DNA of 57,574 nt from assembly GCA_017474515.1 (NCBI GenBank), contig JAFVHN010000036.1:65819-123392 (forward strand). Direction: 5' to 3'. Position numbers and translations under genes: made by a program. Below are positions 1-8,191 of the stretch, in pieces. Numbering within the stretch: position 1 is the first letter of the stretch; every line of letters starts with the position of its first letter. The notes beneath the pieces are model-generated. The model saw nothing but the letters and a program-made list of their open reading frames with translations, searched no databases and was not told where the DNA came from. Origin of the DNA: Prevotella sp. (GTDB lineage Bacteria > Bacteroidota > Bacteroidia > Bacteroidales > Bacteroidaceae).

Positions 1-332
1 GAGAGCAGCTCGCTCACCACATGGTAGCGGTGCATGACGGTGCCGTTGGGCAGGGTGTCTTCCATTTCAAAGAAGCCCATCATTTCCACCAGGTTGTCGT
101 TCTTCAGCTGGATGGCCGACTCGCGCCGTGCCCGCTCAATGACGTTTTCGGGCAGGTCGCTGTACATGAACTTGATGGCCACGTCGTGCGCCTCGCCGGT
201 CTTTTCGTTGACGCGCCTTCCGCGGAACACCTTTCCGGTGCCGCCCTCTCCGAGCAACTGGGAGGCCGTGTCGAACTCATAGTATATGCCTTCCCGCTTT
301 TCTTTCTCCCCTTGTAATCGTTTTACTGCCAT
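1..332 (-). CDS. Ser/Thr protein kinase, N-terminal part (cut by window edge)
   Basis: The visible 110 residues are the N-lobe of a Hanks-type protein kinase: a glycine-rich ATP loop LGEGGTGKVFRG at residues 27-38, the VAIKF strand with the ATP-anchoring Lys54, and helix C with Glu71 in ERARRES. The start is ATG at 330-332; the rest runs off the window. In Bacteroidetes such kinases often sit with FHA and PP2C genes in one signalling cluster, and here an FHA gene lies just upstream on the same strand, 168 bp away. No catalytic loop is visible, so activity cannot be judged. The substrate is unknown; the FHA protein is an inferred partner. Confidence 0.85.
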   Translation of the reverse strand, partial: MAVKRLQGEKEKREGIYYEFDTASQLLGEGGTGKVFRGRRVNEKTGEAHDVAIKFMYSDLPENVIERARRESAIQLKNDNLVEMMGFFEMEDTLPNGTVMHRYHVVSELL

Positions 333-363
333 ATATATGAAAAATAGAAAAAGTTAAAATTAA

Positions 364-482
364 GTGAAGAGTGAATCATTTGCTGCCGCCATCGGTGACG
401 TCTGAACTCCCGAACTCCTGAACAACTAAAAGTGTAGAGTGAAAAATATGCTGCCGCAAAAACTCATAACTGATAACTCGTA
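364..482. repeat. Composite low-complexity intergenic repeat
   Basis: The gap between the kinase and FHA genes holds a module that recurs through the window: an A/G-rich run (AAGTGAAGAGTGAA), the phrase TTTGCTGCCGCCATCG, then CTGAACTCCCGAACTCCTGAA, followed by a second round ending in AACTCATAACTGATAACTC. Similar modules lie near 21735, 28990, 29465, 30420, 41400 and 52750. No coding function is seen. Confidence 0.6.
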
Positions 483-500
483 ACTAAAAAAGCATTTTGC

Positions 501-1211
501 TCATTTCTTTTTCCAGCCGAAAATCCGAGTGGCGGCGGCATCGAACAACGGTTTGTCGCGGCCCGTCTTCACCACCGTGCCATTGGCAGGGTCGTCGAAA
601 GCAGGCGTGTCGACAGCAGTCGAATCCTCCTCTTCAGGCATGTCGGAAATCTCGGGAATCTCAGACAACGGCTCCTCGGCCACCGGGCTGAAGTCCGGAC
701 GCGGGGCAAGCCCCAGTTTCTGAACGTCGGCCAGCAGGAGCACCAGCTCGTAGTTCTGCCCGAAGGTCAGGATGTCGCGGTCGGCAAGAGTCACCGTGCC
801 GCCGTCCAGCTTTTCGCCGTTGCGCATGGTGCCGAACTTGGTGTGCAGGTCGCAGAGGGTGACTTTCAGGCCGTCGCCGCTGATGGTGGCCTCCAGCTCC
901 GCGTGGAGGTTGTCAACGCTGGCCTCACCCAGTTGCACATCGCAACCGCTCATGCGCCCCACGGTGTTCATGCCTTCATAGAGGGGCCACATCTCTCCGC
1001 CCTCGCCTGCCGACACCGAGAAAACGATGCCGCACAAACGGCGTACGGACAAGGCTTCGTCGGATTCTTGAGCAGGCTCGTCGCCGCCGATGCCGGCCAT
1101 TTCACCGGGTTGGAGAACGCGCGTGCCGCCGCTTTCGTTGGTCGTTTCGGGAGCCCTACGGGTATAAAACCTTGACATGTCGTCATCAAGGAATTGGTCT
1201 TCTGCCATCAT
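501..1211 (-). CDS. FHA domain protein
   Basis: A cytoplasmic protein of about 236 residues. A disordered acidic N-terminus is followed by an FHA phosphothreonine-recognition domain (about residues 72-160), then a Pro/Glu-rich tail ending in FGWKKK. FHA hallmarks seen are NTVGRMSGCDVQL, a conserved His in NLHAELE, and FGTMRNGEKL (usually GT.vNg..l). The usual VSRxH is VDNLH here, so the Ser and Arg that normally grip the phosphopeptide are replaced. An upstream TTG at 1220 also opens the frame, but ATG at 1211 (or 1208) is the likelier start. It sits upstream of the kinase gene and probably works with it. Confidence 0.85.
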   Translation of the reverse strand: MMAEDQFLDDDMSRFYTRRAPETTNESGGTRVLQPGEMAGIGGDEPAQESDEALSVRRLCGIVFSVSAGEGGEMWPLYEGMNTVGRMSGCDVQLGEASVDNLHAELEATISGDGLKVTLCDLHTKFGTMRNGEKLDGGTVTLADRDILTFGQNYELVLLLADVQKLGLAPRPDFSPVAEEPLSEIPEISDMPEEEDSTAVDTPAFDDPANGTVVKTGRDKPLFDAAATRIFGWKKK

Positions 1212-1251
1212 ATCGTACAAAAATAATGGTTTATAAATGCTTTAAACTTTG

Positions 1252-1259
1252 CAAAGTTA
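1252..1259 (-). promoter_or_regulatory. Promoter -7 box TAACTTTG for the FHA gene
   Basis: The minus strand reads TAACTTTG, a match to the Bacteroidetes TAnnTTTG -7 consensus, 40 bp before the FHA start codon, preceded by a T/A-rich stretch. Confidence 0.6.
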
Positions 1260-1410
1260 TAGATTTTTTTTTAAACAGCATGCTTTTTAGGCGATTATTT
1301 GCTAAAAAACATTTTTTTTCACCTTTCATTACCCATTTTTATGGATTATTCCACTCCGCTTGCACTCCACCCGACCGGTTGAAAGAAGAAACAGGAAAAA
1401 AGACGACGGT

Positions 1411-1498
1411 TTTTGCTTACAAGCGAATAGCTTTTTGCTTACAAGCGAAAGGTCTTTTGCTTAGAGCCAAAAGGTCTTTTGCTTGTAAGCAAAAATAC
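1411..1498. repeat. Four-unit 22-bp tandem array of palindromic sites
   Basis: Four units begin at 1411, 1433, 1455 and 1477, exactly 22 bp apart. Units 1 and 2 read TTTTGCTTACAAGCGAA; unit 4 (TTTTGCTTGTAAGCAAAA) is a perfect palindrome around a 2-bp centre; unit 3 is degenerate. The spacing of two helical turns would put every site on the same DNA face. The array lies 150-240 bp upstream of the FHA promoter, in the 444-bp gap between the FHA and BspA-like genes. Nothing else is seen in that gap. Confidence 0.7.
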
Positions 1499-1655
1499 AA
1501 AGGACGCCGTTTCTTTACTTGGAAAATGCAGAAAGTTGCCCCGCAAAACGGCAGTTTTCTTACCGTAAAACGTAAAAAGGCAGCGGCATGGGAAACCCCA
1601 TTGCCGCTGCCAACTATTTATACAATCAAAATACCAACGCTTCATAACGGTGGAA

Positions 1656-3017
1656 TCAGGGATGTTTCAGGTTATCACATCCTAAAAACGTTTCATCATA
1701 GATTTTTGCCTGCTTGGGCACGTTGGCAGTGGTGAGACTGGAACAACCGAAGAAGGCGTACCTCTCAATCTCTTTGATTTGAGGGTTGAACACTACTTTC
1801 CTCAGTTCCGAGCAGCCCATGAAGGCTTTCTCATAGATGGCGTTCAAGCTTTGGGGGAATGTGAGTTCTTTAAGGCCGGAACAGAAAAGAAACGCCTCTT
1901 GGCCAATCCACCTCAACCCCTCGCCGAACGACACCCTCTCAATACCAGAGCAGTTGGCAAAAGCATTTGAATAGATAGATTCAAGTCCCGGGGGGATGTC
2001 CACTTCCCTCAATGAAATGCAATCGGCAAAGGCAGAGTTTCCTATGGTCTCCACACCCTGTCCGAACGTTACCACGCTCAGCGACAGGCACCCCCTGAAC
2101 GCCTCGCCACCAAGGAATTTCACTGAACCGGGAATGGTTATCTGCTCCAGTGCGGTACAATTCAGAAAGGCTTCCGTGTCTATTCCGCTCACGCCGTTGC
2201 TAAGTGAGACCCTGCTCAGGCCGGTGCAATTCTTAAACGCTCCGCTCTTTATGTGGACTCCCGGAGGAACGGTTACCGACAACAGGTTGGCATGGTTGGC
2301 AAAAGCTCCCTCGCCGACGGCCTTCACAGAAGATGGAACTGTGACGTCCTGACTATATCCTACTGGACAGAAGACAATCTCTCCGTCATCACACAAAAGC
2401 CCGTCGATGGAGTAAAGATTGGACTGCACCCCCCGGCCTTTGTTGACAGCTTCAAGCTTATCGCAACCTGTGGCAAAACTAAGGTCGATGTCCGTAAGCG
2501 TGGAGGACAGGTTGATAACCGTCAGGTTGGAGCAGCCTTCAAAGGCATTCTTTTTTACGTCGCTCACCGTGTTGGGCAGGGTGATGGAGGCAAGCTCCTT
2601 ACAGCCTTTGAAAGCATACGCATCAATGCCGACAATGGTATAGGTACCCACGGGAGTGTCCTCGTCATACAGTTCTCTGCATAATCTCACCTCAACCTTC
2701 GACGGGAGAGTAATATCGCCCTTCACCCCCTGGACTCTTTTGTTCCCCCAATAATTGTCATCATCAACAACAAACATATCCATACCACGCATTCCAGTGA
2801 GATGCGGGCCAATTCTTATAGTCTTCTCTTTTTCGTTGGAAATCTTACAATAGATTTTCCCTCCCGAAGGAGAAACGAAATAATGGTATCTAGCCTGTCC
2901 AGATGGTTTTTCCCCTTTGCCGACATTGAAGAACACAGGCGGTTGTCCAAGAACGCAGCAACATGGCAATACTGACAGCAAAGCAGCAAAATGCAAAAGC
3001 AATTTCTTTCTCGTCAT
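1656..3017 (-). CDS. BspA-like leucine-rich repeat surface protein (copy 1)
   Basis: A 453-residue exported protein: signal peptide (MTRKKLLLHFAALLSVLPC), a unique region of about 100 residues, then roughly a dozen LRR_5 (BspA/Treponema type) repeats of 22-23 residues with the pattern AFxxCxxLxxVxLPxxVxxI (for example AFKGCKELASITLP). Proteins of this family are surface-exposed and bind host proteins or other bacteria in oral and gut Bacteroidetes; the ligand here is unknown. No T9SS-type C-terminal domain is evident; the repeats run to the end. It is a tandem paralogue of the gene at 3080-4405 and shares an almost identical C-terminal stretch with it. Confidence 0.85.
   Translation of the reverse strand: MTRKKLLLHFAALLSVLPCCCVLGQPPVFFNVGKGEKPSGQARYHYFVSPSGGKIYCKISNEKEKTIRIGPHLTGMRGMDMFVVDDDNYWGNKRVQGVKGDITLPSKVEVRLCRELYDEDTPVGTYTIVGIDAYAFKGCKELASITLPNTVSDVKKNAFEGCSNLTVINLSSTLTDIDLSFATGCDKLEAVNKGRGVQSNLYSIDGLLCDDGEIVFCPVGYSQDVTVPSSVKAVGEGAFANHANLLSVTVPPGVHIKSGAFKNCTGLSRVSLSNGVSGIDTEAFLNCTALEQITIPGSVKFLGGEAFRGCLSLSVVTFGQGVETIGNSAFADCISLREVDIPPGLESIYSNAFANCSGIERVSFGEGLRWIGQEAFLFCSGLKELTFPQSLNAIYEKAFMGCSELRKVVFNPQIKEIERYAFFGCSSLTTANVPKQAKIYDETFLGCDNLKHP
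1687..1791. repeat. 105-bp near-identical tract shared by the two BspA-like genes
   Basis: Positions 1687-1775 match 3108-3196 base for base (89 bp); after one mismatch (1776 against 3197) the match runs a further 15 bp. The tract encodes the last LRR units. The rest of the two genes is clearly more diverged, so the tract looks like recent gene conversion or strong local constraint. Confidence 0.8.
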
Positions 3018-3079
3018 GACCTATCTCTATTTCACTTTATAATTATTCATCGACTATATACTAAAAGTTTAAAGACTCA

Positions 3080-4405
3080 TCAACGCGATAAGTTGTTGCA
3101 GTTCAGGAACGTTTCATCATAGATTTTTGCCTGCTTGGGCACGTTGGCAGTGGTGAGACTGGAACAACCGAAGAAGGCGTACCTCTCAATCTCTTTAATT
3201 TGAGGGTTGAACTCCACTTTTTCCAGAGCCGTGCAGCCCATAAAAGCTTTGGTGTTGATATACTCCATGGTTGAGGGGAAACTGATTTCACGCAGGGCAG
3301 AACAGAAGCTAAAGGCGTCGGAGCCGATATACCTGACGCCCTCGGCAAATGTGAGCCGCTCCAAAGCGAAACAGTTGGCAAAGGCCTCGTTGAACACATC
3401 GGTAAGCCCTTTGGGCAAGGCCGCCTCGCGCAGTGAGCCACAGTCTGCAAAAGCCCGTGTGCCAACGATTTTAATCCCCGGATTAAATGTAGCCTGCTGC
3501 AGCGAGAGGCATCCCTTGAAGGCCTGGGTTTCTAACCTTTCCACCGAGCCGGGAATGCTGATGTGCTCTAAAGCGGTGCATCCGGAGAACGCATCCTCAC
3601 CAATGGCTTTCACCCCCTCGCACAGCGTAACATCCCTCAGGTTGGCACAGTCCATGAACGCCCCTTTCTTGATGGTAACGCCCTGGGGGACGGTAACAGA
3701 AAGCAGGCGGCCATGGCCCTTGAACACCCCCTCGCCGATGGCCGTAACTCCGGCGGGAATGGTAATTGACGAACTGTACCCCAACGGGCAGAACACCACC
3801 TCGCCGTTGTCGCACAGCAGGCCATCAACGGAATAAAGCCCGCACTGCACGCCCTTTCCTTTGTTGACCGCCTCAAGGTTTTCGCAGCCGGAAGCGAAAC
3901 TCAAGTCAAGACCCGACAGCGTTGAGGGAAGGTTAATGGTGGTGAGGTTGGAACATCCATCAAAGGCGTTTTTCTTCACTTCATTCACGGTGTTTGGAAG
4001 GGTGATGGAAGTAAGCTTCTTGCAGTTCTTAAAGGCGTAGTTGTCAATGACGGTTATCGTAAATTCACCTACCGCGGTGTCTTCATTCTTCAATTCATTA
4101 CGTTTTCTCACCATGACTTTCGACGGGAGTACGACATCTCCATGAATTATCTGCACCCTTTGGTCGCCCCATTGGGAACGCACGCGTTCGTCGCCCCAAC
4201 GGCAAGGCTCCAAGAAACCACCAATCTTTATTGTCTTCTCATTTTTGTTCACAAAGTCGCAATATACAAACCCGCCATTTGGGGGAACGAAATAATAATA
4301 CCAGGCTTGTCCCCACGGTTTCTCACCTCTTAACTGGCCAAATACAGAGCAACATGGCAGCAGAGCGATAACGGCGGACCAAAACCATAGCTGTTTTACT
4401 CTCAT
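3080..4405 (-). CDS. BspA-like leucine-rich repeat surface protein (copy 2)
   Basis: A 441-residue paralogue of the downstream gene, with the same layout: signal peptide (MRVKQLWFWSAVIALLPCC), a region of about 90 residues with a WGQAWYYYFVPPNGG motif also seen in copy 1 as GQARYHYFVSPSGG, then LRR_5 repeats up to the C-terminus. The two genes are 62 bp apart on the same strand and probably cotranscribed. The repeat units differ by many substitutions while the final units are nearly identical at DNA level. The family is known for adhesion; the specific ligand cannot be read from sequence. Confidence 0.85.
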   Translation of the reverse strand: MRVKQLWFWSAVIALLPCCSVFGQLRGEKPWGQAWYYYFVPPNGGFVYCDFVNKNEKTIKIGGFLEPCRWGDERVRSQWGDQRVQIIHGDVVLPSKVMVRKRNELKNEDTAVGEFTITVIDNYAFKNCKKLTSITLPNTVNEVKKNAFDGCSNLTTINLPSTLSGLDLSFASGCENLEAVNKGKGVQCGLYSVDGLLCDNGEVVFCPLGYSSSITIPAGVTAIGEGVFKGHGRLLSVTVPQGVTIKKGAFMDCANLRDVTLCEGVKAIGEDAFSGCTALEHISIPGSVERLETQAFKGCLSLQQATFNPGIKIVGTRAFADCGSLREAALPKGLTDVFNEAFANCFALERLTFAEGVRYIGSDAFSFCSALREISFPSTMEYINTKAFMGCTALEKVEFNPQIKEIERYAFFGCSSLTTANVPKQAKIYDETFLNCNNLSR

Positions 4406-4430
4406 AGCAATCTTGTTTTAAAAGTTATTT

Positions 4431-4456
4431 GGGAGCGCGGGTTCCGCCGCACTCCC
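4431..4456 (-). terminator. GC-rich hairpin between the WG-repeat and BspA-like genes
   Basis: GGGAGCGCGG and CCGCCGCACTCCC form an imperfect stem. On the minus strand it is followed by AAATAACTTTTAAAA. It may end the upstream transcript or act as a leader hairpin for the BspA pair; no perfect U-run is present. Confidence 0.45.
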
Positions 4457-4532
4457 ATTAAATAGTTATTCTACTCTTGTTACGCATTTGTTCAACTTCT
4501 TTGGAGTTCAGGATTGACTTGAGAAAGTTGAA

Positions 4533-5762
4533 TTATTCTATCTGCCAGCGTGTGTCGTCGAGCGGCCTTATCCAGACAACATCACCTTTGTTGTACTTGA
4601 TGCCATCGATTTCAGGCGTGGAATAGTAATCTTTGTTACTCGACTCCACGCTGCCCACGCGTATCTGTAGGCGCTCGCCGTTCTTATAGTTCTGCTCAAC
4701 GAAGCATACCACGCGCATCGTGTAGTTATGGGATTCGCGGAACCACAGCCATCCTTCGGTCCGTTGCCAATCCTGGCTGAAATATACGCGGTCGCCGGGC
4801 TCGCAGTTGCGGAATTTCTCCTTCCTTATCTTCTCAGCTTCGGCCGCCCTGCGCTGGCGCTCTATGCGTTCCTGCTCCTGGGCAAGCTGCTTGCGCCGTT
4901 CTTCCTGCTGGCGTTTCAGCTCCTCTTGCTTCTTCTTGGCCTCTTCCTGCGCATTTATCTGCTTTTGCCTGGCTGTAAGGTCGATATACTGTCCTTTCTT
5001 GTCGATAATGTATTCTTTTGCGTCGGAGAACACCTCTGCCCTGCCGTTTGAAAAGTCCTTTACAATTTTCTCATAAATGGGAGAAATGGCTATGACGCCA
5101 TCGGAAGTCACAAAGCCCCATTTCCCTTCTTGAATGTTAAAACGGGCCATGCCGTCGCTGAGCGTTCCCACGCTGCCATAATCGCCCTTATTAAATTGGA
5201 CCACGTCCGGGTGTCCCATCTTAACTTTAAAAGTATATACCACGAGATTTCCTAGCGGCAACCCGTTCTGGAACTTGGCATGGGCCGCGTGGAAGATAAT
5301 CTCTTTGTCGTCCGACCACAACAAATCACCTTCGCCGTCGAGTCTGCCGTTGAAGACTTTCCCCGACCACAGGGTGTTCTCAAACTTCAAGAACTTGTCG
5401 CCGCTAAGGAGCCAGCACGAGCCGCGCTGCGTCATGTTGGAGAAGCCGGCCCTCATGCCTGTTGACTCATACACGAATTTCTTATATTCGGAACTCGGAA
5501 GGAACGTGAACTCGTCAACGGCGGTGTAAACATCACCGAAACGGGAAACATCCTTATACTTCGTCGCGCCTATCACATAGTCGTGTTTCCGGGCATATTC
5601 CATCAATTTTTCCAGGGAATAACCTTTGCCACCCTTGTTCTTGGCCACATAGAATTTCTTGGCTGTACGCCCGTTCGCCAAGCCTTCCTCGAAGATTTTA
5701 TCTTGGGCCATGCCCCCGGCACACAGTGCCAGGAGCATGAGCATGAATAATCCTTTTCTCAT
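4533..5762 (-). CDS. Exported WG-repeat protein with coiled coil
   Basis: 409 residues: a signal peptide (MRKGLFMLMLLALCAGGMAQ), an N-terminal region of unknown fold, WG-type repeats near residues 198-260 (EGKWGFVTSDGVIAISPIYE and a partial second unit ending in IDKKGQYIDL), a highly charged coiled coil of about 60 residues (about 262-325, rich in Gln, Glu, Lys and Arg), and a C-terminal domain of about 85 residues (FRNCEPGDRVYFSQDW...). WG repeats are widespread in exported Bacteroidetes proteins; their role is generally unknown. It lies 12 bp downstream of the barrel gene at 5775-6386, so the two are probably cotranscribed and may act together in the envelope. Confidence 0.75.
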   Translation of the reverse strand: MRKGLFMLMLLALCAGGMAQDKIFEEGLANGRTAKKFYVAKNKGGKGYSLEKLMEYARKHDYVIGATKYKDVSRFGDVYTAVDEFTFLPSSEYKKFVYESTGMRAGFSNMTQRGSCWLLSGDKFLKFENTLWSGKVFNGRLDGEGDLLWSDDKEIIFHAAHAKFQNGLPLGNLVVYTFKVKMGHPDVVQFNKGDYGSVGTLSDGMARFNIQEGKWGFVTSDGVIAISPIYEKIVKDFSNGRAEVFSDAKEYIIDKKGQYIDLTARQKQINAQEEAKKKQEELKRQQEERRKQLAQEQERIERQRRAAEAEKIRKEKFRNCEPGDRVYFSQDWQRTEGWLWFRESHNYTMRVVCFVEQNYKNGERLQIRVGSVESSNKDYYSTPEIDGIKYNKGDVVWIRPLDDTRWQIE

Positions 5763-5774
5763 TGTTCAATATAA

Positions 5775-6386
5775 TTAAATGGCGAAAACAAGGCCGGCGT
5801 CCACATACCACGTCGTGGTACCGATGGTGTAGTAACGGCTGCTTTTGGAATCTTCAGAAGCTTTCTTCGAGCCAAATCCCAACCGTCCGGTGGCACCGCC
5901 GAAGATTCCTATTTTATCGGTGATATAGAATTTCAAACGGGCTTTCAAGCCAAAATCGAAGGTCAAATTGTGCATGGGGCCTCCATGGATGTAGTCGCCG
6001 CCAATACCGAAGTAAAGAGGCAGCTGTATACGTTTTTGAGCATTGATGGTCTTGCCGGCGAAGGCCATGAACGACATGGTGGTGAGATCGGCGGTCTGGG
6101 CAGGCTCAAACCATTCTGACTTGCCATCCAAATCGTATTTGTCAAAAGTGGCCTTGGAATAGCCAAGCTCAAACAGCGTGACCATGCCTTTGAATTGCCG
6201 TTCATAACCGAGGTTGGCGTTCCAGTATGACTTGTAATCGTACTTGTACTCCTCGTCGTCCAAACTAATGTTTACATGGTTATAACCTAAAGGTGCGTAA
6301 CCGAGTGAAAGGTTACGGATTTGAGCCTTGGCTACGGTGCATGCCAACAGCATGGCCATGCTCATTGCAAATAACTTTGTTTTCAT
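5775..6386 (-). CDS. Outer-membrane beta-barrel protein
   Basis: A 203-residue exported protein with a signal peptide ending in KAQ (residues 1-22). The mature part alternates aromatic and polar residues in short strands (LSLGYAPLGYNHVNI, YWNANLGYERQF, LKARLKFYITDKIGIFGG) and closes with an aromatic, hydrophobic last strand (WYVDAGLVFAI), the pattern of a small outer-membrane barrel. The size fits an 8-stranded barrel of the OmpW/OMP_b-brl type. No enzymatic motif is seen. It is first in a two-gene unit with the WG-repeat protein. Confidence 0.7.
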   Translation of the reverse strand: MKTKLFAMSMAMLLACTVAKAQIRNLSLGYAPLGYNHVNISLDDEEYKYDYKSYWNANLGYERQFKGMVTLFELGYSKATFDKYDLDGKSEWFEPAQTADLTTMSFMAFAGKTINAQKRIQLPLYFGIGGDYIHGGPMHNLTFDFGLKARLKFYITDKIGIFGGATGRLGFGSKKASEDSKSSRYYTIGTTTWYVDAGLVFAI

Positions 6387-6469
6387 AATATATAAAGATT
6401 GATGTTATTGCCTACTCTTTTGAAAAGCGATTTTCGGCATCTTCGCGTTGTGAGGTTTTCGTGAAGGGG

Positions 6470-6814
6470 ACATAAAAAAGGCGTGTACCATCCTTTGCTT
6501 ATTCTCTATACGGGTACCGCCAAGTGACCTCACGCAAAACAAGCAAGAACAGCTCACGCCCGGAGGCGTGAACCTTCTAAGCTGCTTGCTCTCTGCGTTG
6601 AATTTTGGCGGATTCGTATAGAGAGAACAAAAGCTTGAAAGCTCTATATTCTAAAAAGCAGATTAGGAACTACGCACGGTATATACTACCGATTGCTTTT
6701 CGTTCCCCTGTTGGGAAGGTCACACCTAGTGCGACTCAACCCATTTAATCATTACTTTCTGTTTCTTCTTTTAGGTTTTAGTTCGTTACTATAAAAATTA
6801 TATAAATACTTTTA
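6470..6814 (-). ncRNA. Structured non-coding RNA, 6S-like candidate
   Basis: This gene-free stretch has its own -7 box (6821-6828) and ends in a run of six T on the minus strand (6474-6479). Read on the minus strand, 6627-6502 folds into one long interrupted hairpin: TTCTCTCTATACG pairs with CGTATAGAGAA, CCGCCA with TGGCGG, ACGCA with TGCGT, GCAAGCAGC with GCTGTTCTTGC, and TCACGCC with GGCGTGA around a TCCG tetraloop. Upstream lie TTCCC-AACA-GGGGAA and CGGTA/TACCG hairpins. A long bulged rod is the shape of 6S RNA, and Bacteroidales are known to have 6S-type RNAs. The family assignment is inference. The start is set about 7 nt after the -7 box. Confidence 0.6.
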
Positions 6815-6820
6815 CGGGTG

Positions 6821-6828
6821 CAAATATA
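6821..6828 (-). promoter_or_regulatory. Promoter -7 box TATATTTG for the non-coding RNA
   Basis: The minus strand has TATATTTG, a full match to TAnnTTTG. No open reading frame follows until the barrel gene more than 430 bp downstream, which supports an RNA gene. Confidence 0.6.
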
Positions 6829-6866
6829 CGAAAAATAAATAAAACAACGAAAAGAGGAGAGTTTTT

Positions 6867-8114
6867 TTATTCGTACCTCATGGACCTTGCGGGATGGATG
6901 TGTGAAATGAGGTAGCTGGGGGCGATGAGAACAAAGACGCTGACCAGGAGGGTTGCCACATTGATGAGCACGAACAACGGAATGTTGAGCTCCACGGGAA
7001 CGGTGCTCACATAATAAGTGGCTGGGTCGAGCTTGATGATGCCTGTGAAACGCTGAAGGAGGAGCAGGCCGATGCCGAGGACATTGCCGATAACAAGGCC
7101 GCGCGTGATGATGAAAACGGCAAACCAAAGGAAGGTGTGGCGGATGGTGCTGCCACGGGCTCCCAGGGCTTTCAGCACTCCTATCATGTTGGTGCGCTCC
7201 AGGATGATGATGAGCAGGCCGCTGATCATGGTGAAGGCGGCCACACAGACCATCAGGGCCAGGATAATCCACACGTTGAGGTCGAGCAGGTCGAGCCACG
7301 AGAAAATCTGGGGGTTGCCCTCCTGCACGGTGACCGAGGAGTAGGTGTTGCCGTATTTGTCGGTGGTCTTGTGGATTTTGCCGATGATTTCCTCGTCGAT
7401 GGCGTTCACCTGCGAGAAGTCTTTCACGGTCATCTCCACGCCGCTGGCCTGGTCGGGCTGCCACCCGTTGAGCTTGACGGCGGTGAAGAGGTCGGTGTAG
7501 CAAATGGTTTTGTCGAACATGGAGAGGTTGGTTTCATAGATGCCGCTAACGGTGAAACGCCGTGGCCTCACGCCCTGGTCGCTGAAGAAATAGGCAAAGA
7601 TGCGGTCGCCGGTTTTTATCTTCAACTGGCTGGCAATGATTTGCGACACAACGATTTGTGCGCTTGCCGCGCTGTCGGTGAAATGGGGCATGCAGCCCTC
7701 TTTCATGTTCTGGTGGATGAAGGTGGTGTCGTATTCCTCGGCCACTCCCTTGAACACCACGCCGAGGAAGTCGCTATCGGTTTTCAATATGCCCTGCTTC
7801 ATGGCATAGCGCTGCACATGGTCCACGCCGTCGATAGTTCGCAATGTCTGCAAGAGGCTATCGCCGACCTGTATGGGCCGCCATTCCCCGGCCTGAACGG
7901 AGAGCAGTTCGCCCACGGTGATGTGGCTGCCGAAGCCGATGACCTTGTCGCGTATGGTGTGCTTAAAGCCTAAGACGACGCCCACGGAGACAATCATCAC
8001 GGCCAGCCCTATGGCCACGCCGAGCATGGCAATGCGGATGGCAGGGCGGCTCACTTTGCGTTTGTCGCCTTGTTCGCTATAAAGGCGACGGGCCATGAAG
8101 AGGGGGAAAGACAT
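6867..8114 (-). CDS. FtsX-like ABC permease, lipoprotein-release (LolC/E) type
   Basis: 415 residues, the usual LolC/LolE size. One transmembrane helix near residues 26-50 (IRIAMLGVAIGLAVMIVSVGV) is followed by a large periplasmic domain of about 220 residues and three C-terminal helices (LNVWIILALMVCVAAFTMISG, an FLWFAVFIITRG segment, and IPLFVLINVATLLVSVFVLIAP), the MacB/FtsX plan. The family extracts outer-membrane lipoproteins from the inner membrane with a LolD ATPase, which is not encoded nearby. It follows the aminotransferase gene by 77 bp. The exact role (LolC, LolE or another FtsX-type permease) is inferred. Confidence 0.8.
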   Translation of the reverse strand: MSFPLFMARRLYSEQGDKRKVSRPAIRIAMLGVAIGLAVMIVSVGVVLGFKHTIRDKVIGFGSHITVGELLSVQAGEWRPIQVGDSLLQTLRTIDGVDHVQRYAMKQGILKTDSDFLGVVFKGVAEEYDTTFIHQNMKEGCMPHFTDSAASAQIVVSQIIASQLKIKTGDRIFAYFFSDQGVRPRRFTVSGIYETNLSMFDKTICYTDLFTAVKLNGWQPDQASGVEMTVKDFSQVNAIDEEIIGKIHKTTDKYGNTYSSVTVQEGNPQIFSWLDLLDLNVWIILALMVCVAAFTMISGLLIIILERTNMIGVLKALGARGSTIRHTFLWFAVFIITRGLVIGNVLGIGLLLLQRFTGIIKLDPATYYVSTVPVELNIPLFVLINVATLLVSVFVLIAPSYLISHIHPARSMRYE

Positions 8115-8191
8115 TTTTAAATGAAAAACGATAAATGATAAATGACAAAGGGAGGGGGCATACTATTTTACGGATTCGGAGGGGCGGACTG

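Noticed and set aside
1411-1498. Possible CRISPR array
   Set aside because: Units of 22 bp follow each other without unique spacers, only four units are present and no cas gene is near.
1439-1645. 68-codon minus-strand frame over the 22-bp array
   Set aside because: Composition reflects the repeat; no start context or family.
6470-6814. Possible RNase P RNA or tmRNA
   Set aside because: No GAGGAAAGTCC-type P4 region, no GGTTCGAATCC T-arm and no tag-coding frame; the long bulged rod fits 6S-type RNA better.
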